Source of the DNA: JALZAI01 sp038212215
Lineage (GTDB): Bacteria; Actinomycetota; Actinomycetes; Mycobacteriales; Jatrophihabitantaceae
Length of the DNA stretch: 14,978 nucleotides
NCBI GenBank assembly: GCA_038212215.1
Contig: JBBQUT010000062.1
Location: 1-14,978, forward strand
Direction of reading: 5' to 3'
The stretch's first letter is position 1; each line of letters starts with the position of its first letter. A model generated the notes under the pieces. It did no database searches. It was not told where the DNA came from and saw only the letters and a list, made by a program, of their open reading frames with translations. A program made the translations under genes and the position numbers. Positions 14,848-14,978 of this stretch are shown piece after piece.

Positions 14848-14978
14848 GTGAGCGAGCGCAGCGAGCGAACAAATGTGATCGGGCTTGGCCGGCCGAACGA
14901 GCGCAGCGAGGCTCGGCCGTGAGCGAGCGCAGCGAGCGAACAAATGTGATCGGGCTTGGCCGGCCGAACGAGCGCAGC
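14848..14978. repeat. 71-bp GC-rich tandem repeat with dyad symmetry (runs off the window)
   Basis: A unit starting GTGAGCGAGCGCAGCGAGCG occurs at 14848-14918 and again from 14919 to the window end; the first 60 bases of both copies are identical. The unit includes GGCCGA at 14891-14896 facing TCGGCC at 14913-14918, and the GAGCGCAGCGAG core occurs twice per unit. It lies just upstream of the DUF2277 gene. Such GAGCGAGCG-type elements resemble REP-like intergenic repeats of GC-rich actinobacteria. The array may continue past the edge. Confidence 0.85.

Noticed and set aside
14816..14872. Extension of the DUF2277 protein into the repeat
   Set aside because: DUF2277 proteins begin MCRNIRTLHNF; the added residues come partly from the repeat element.
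14848..14978. CRISPR array
   Set aside because: The whole 71-base unit repeats, so there are no unique spacers, and no cas genes are present; the Cas4-like nuclease at 964-1839 is an ordinary RecB-family gene in a conserved non-CRISPR setting.

Overview
The window looks like a high-GC actinobacterial chromosome (Actinomycetota). The arc (proteasomal ATPase) and dop (Pup deamidase/depupylase) genes are diagnostic. So are the RecB-like nuclease / TrmI / ferredoxin neighbourhood, the frequent GTG starts and the TANNNT-type promoters a few bases before ATG. The genus cannot be fixed from sequence alone; a Frankiales/Jatrophihabitantales-like organism is a weak guess.

Left part (1-6167). A small lipoprotein gene (271-807) faces a Cas4/AddB-like Fe-S nuclease gene (964-1839, minus) across a hairpin. 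A divergent region with paired repeats leads to a rhomboid-unrelated M50 site-2-type protease with C-terminal CBS domains, coupled by a 4-bp overlap to a TrmI-type tRNA m1A58 methyltransferase. A convergent 3Fe-4S-type ferredoxin follows, divergent from arc. Apart from the protease, this order resembles the region next to mpa in mycobacteria. ARC ends in GQYL, the tail that docks on the 20S proteasome.

Middle part (6168-11784). Where dop normally follows arc closely, there are about 5.6 kb of other genes: an ABC-2 type ATPase/permease pair, a TauE/SafE-type permease, a LemA protein, an M48 (HtpX-like) membrane protease with a long TerB-like C-terminal extension, and a 40-residue very basic protein. 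A strong hairpin then precedes the dop promoter.

Right part (11785-14978). dop is complete, but pup, prcB, prcA and pafA do not follow it. Instead dop overlaps tail-to-tail by 35 bp with an MFS exporter gene on the minus strand, itself downstream of a DUF2277 gene. The right edge holds a 71-bp GC-rich tandem repeat with dyad symmetry. A related 20-bp element sits in frame inside the M48 protease gene.

How the genes fit together: ARC unfolds pupylated proteins for the 20S proteasome and Dop matures and removes Pup, so these two are partners in one system whose other parts must lie elsewhere. The M50 protease, the LemA-M48 pair and ARC/Dop make the region rich in proteolysis genes, but a shared function is inference. 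The most notable point is the broken-up pupylation locus. The leaderless start signals, the mini-ORF before the TauE gene, the repeat inside the protease gene and the unassigned 40-residue protein also merit checking.
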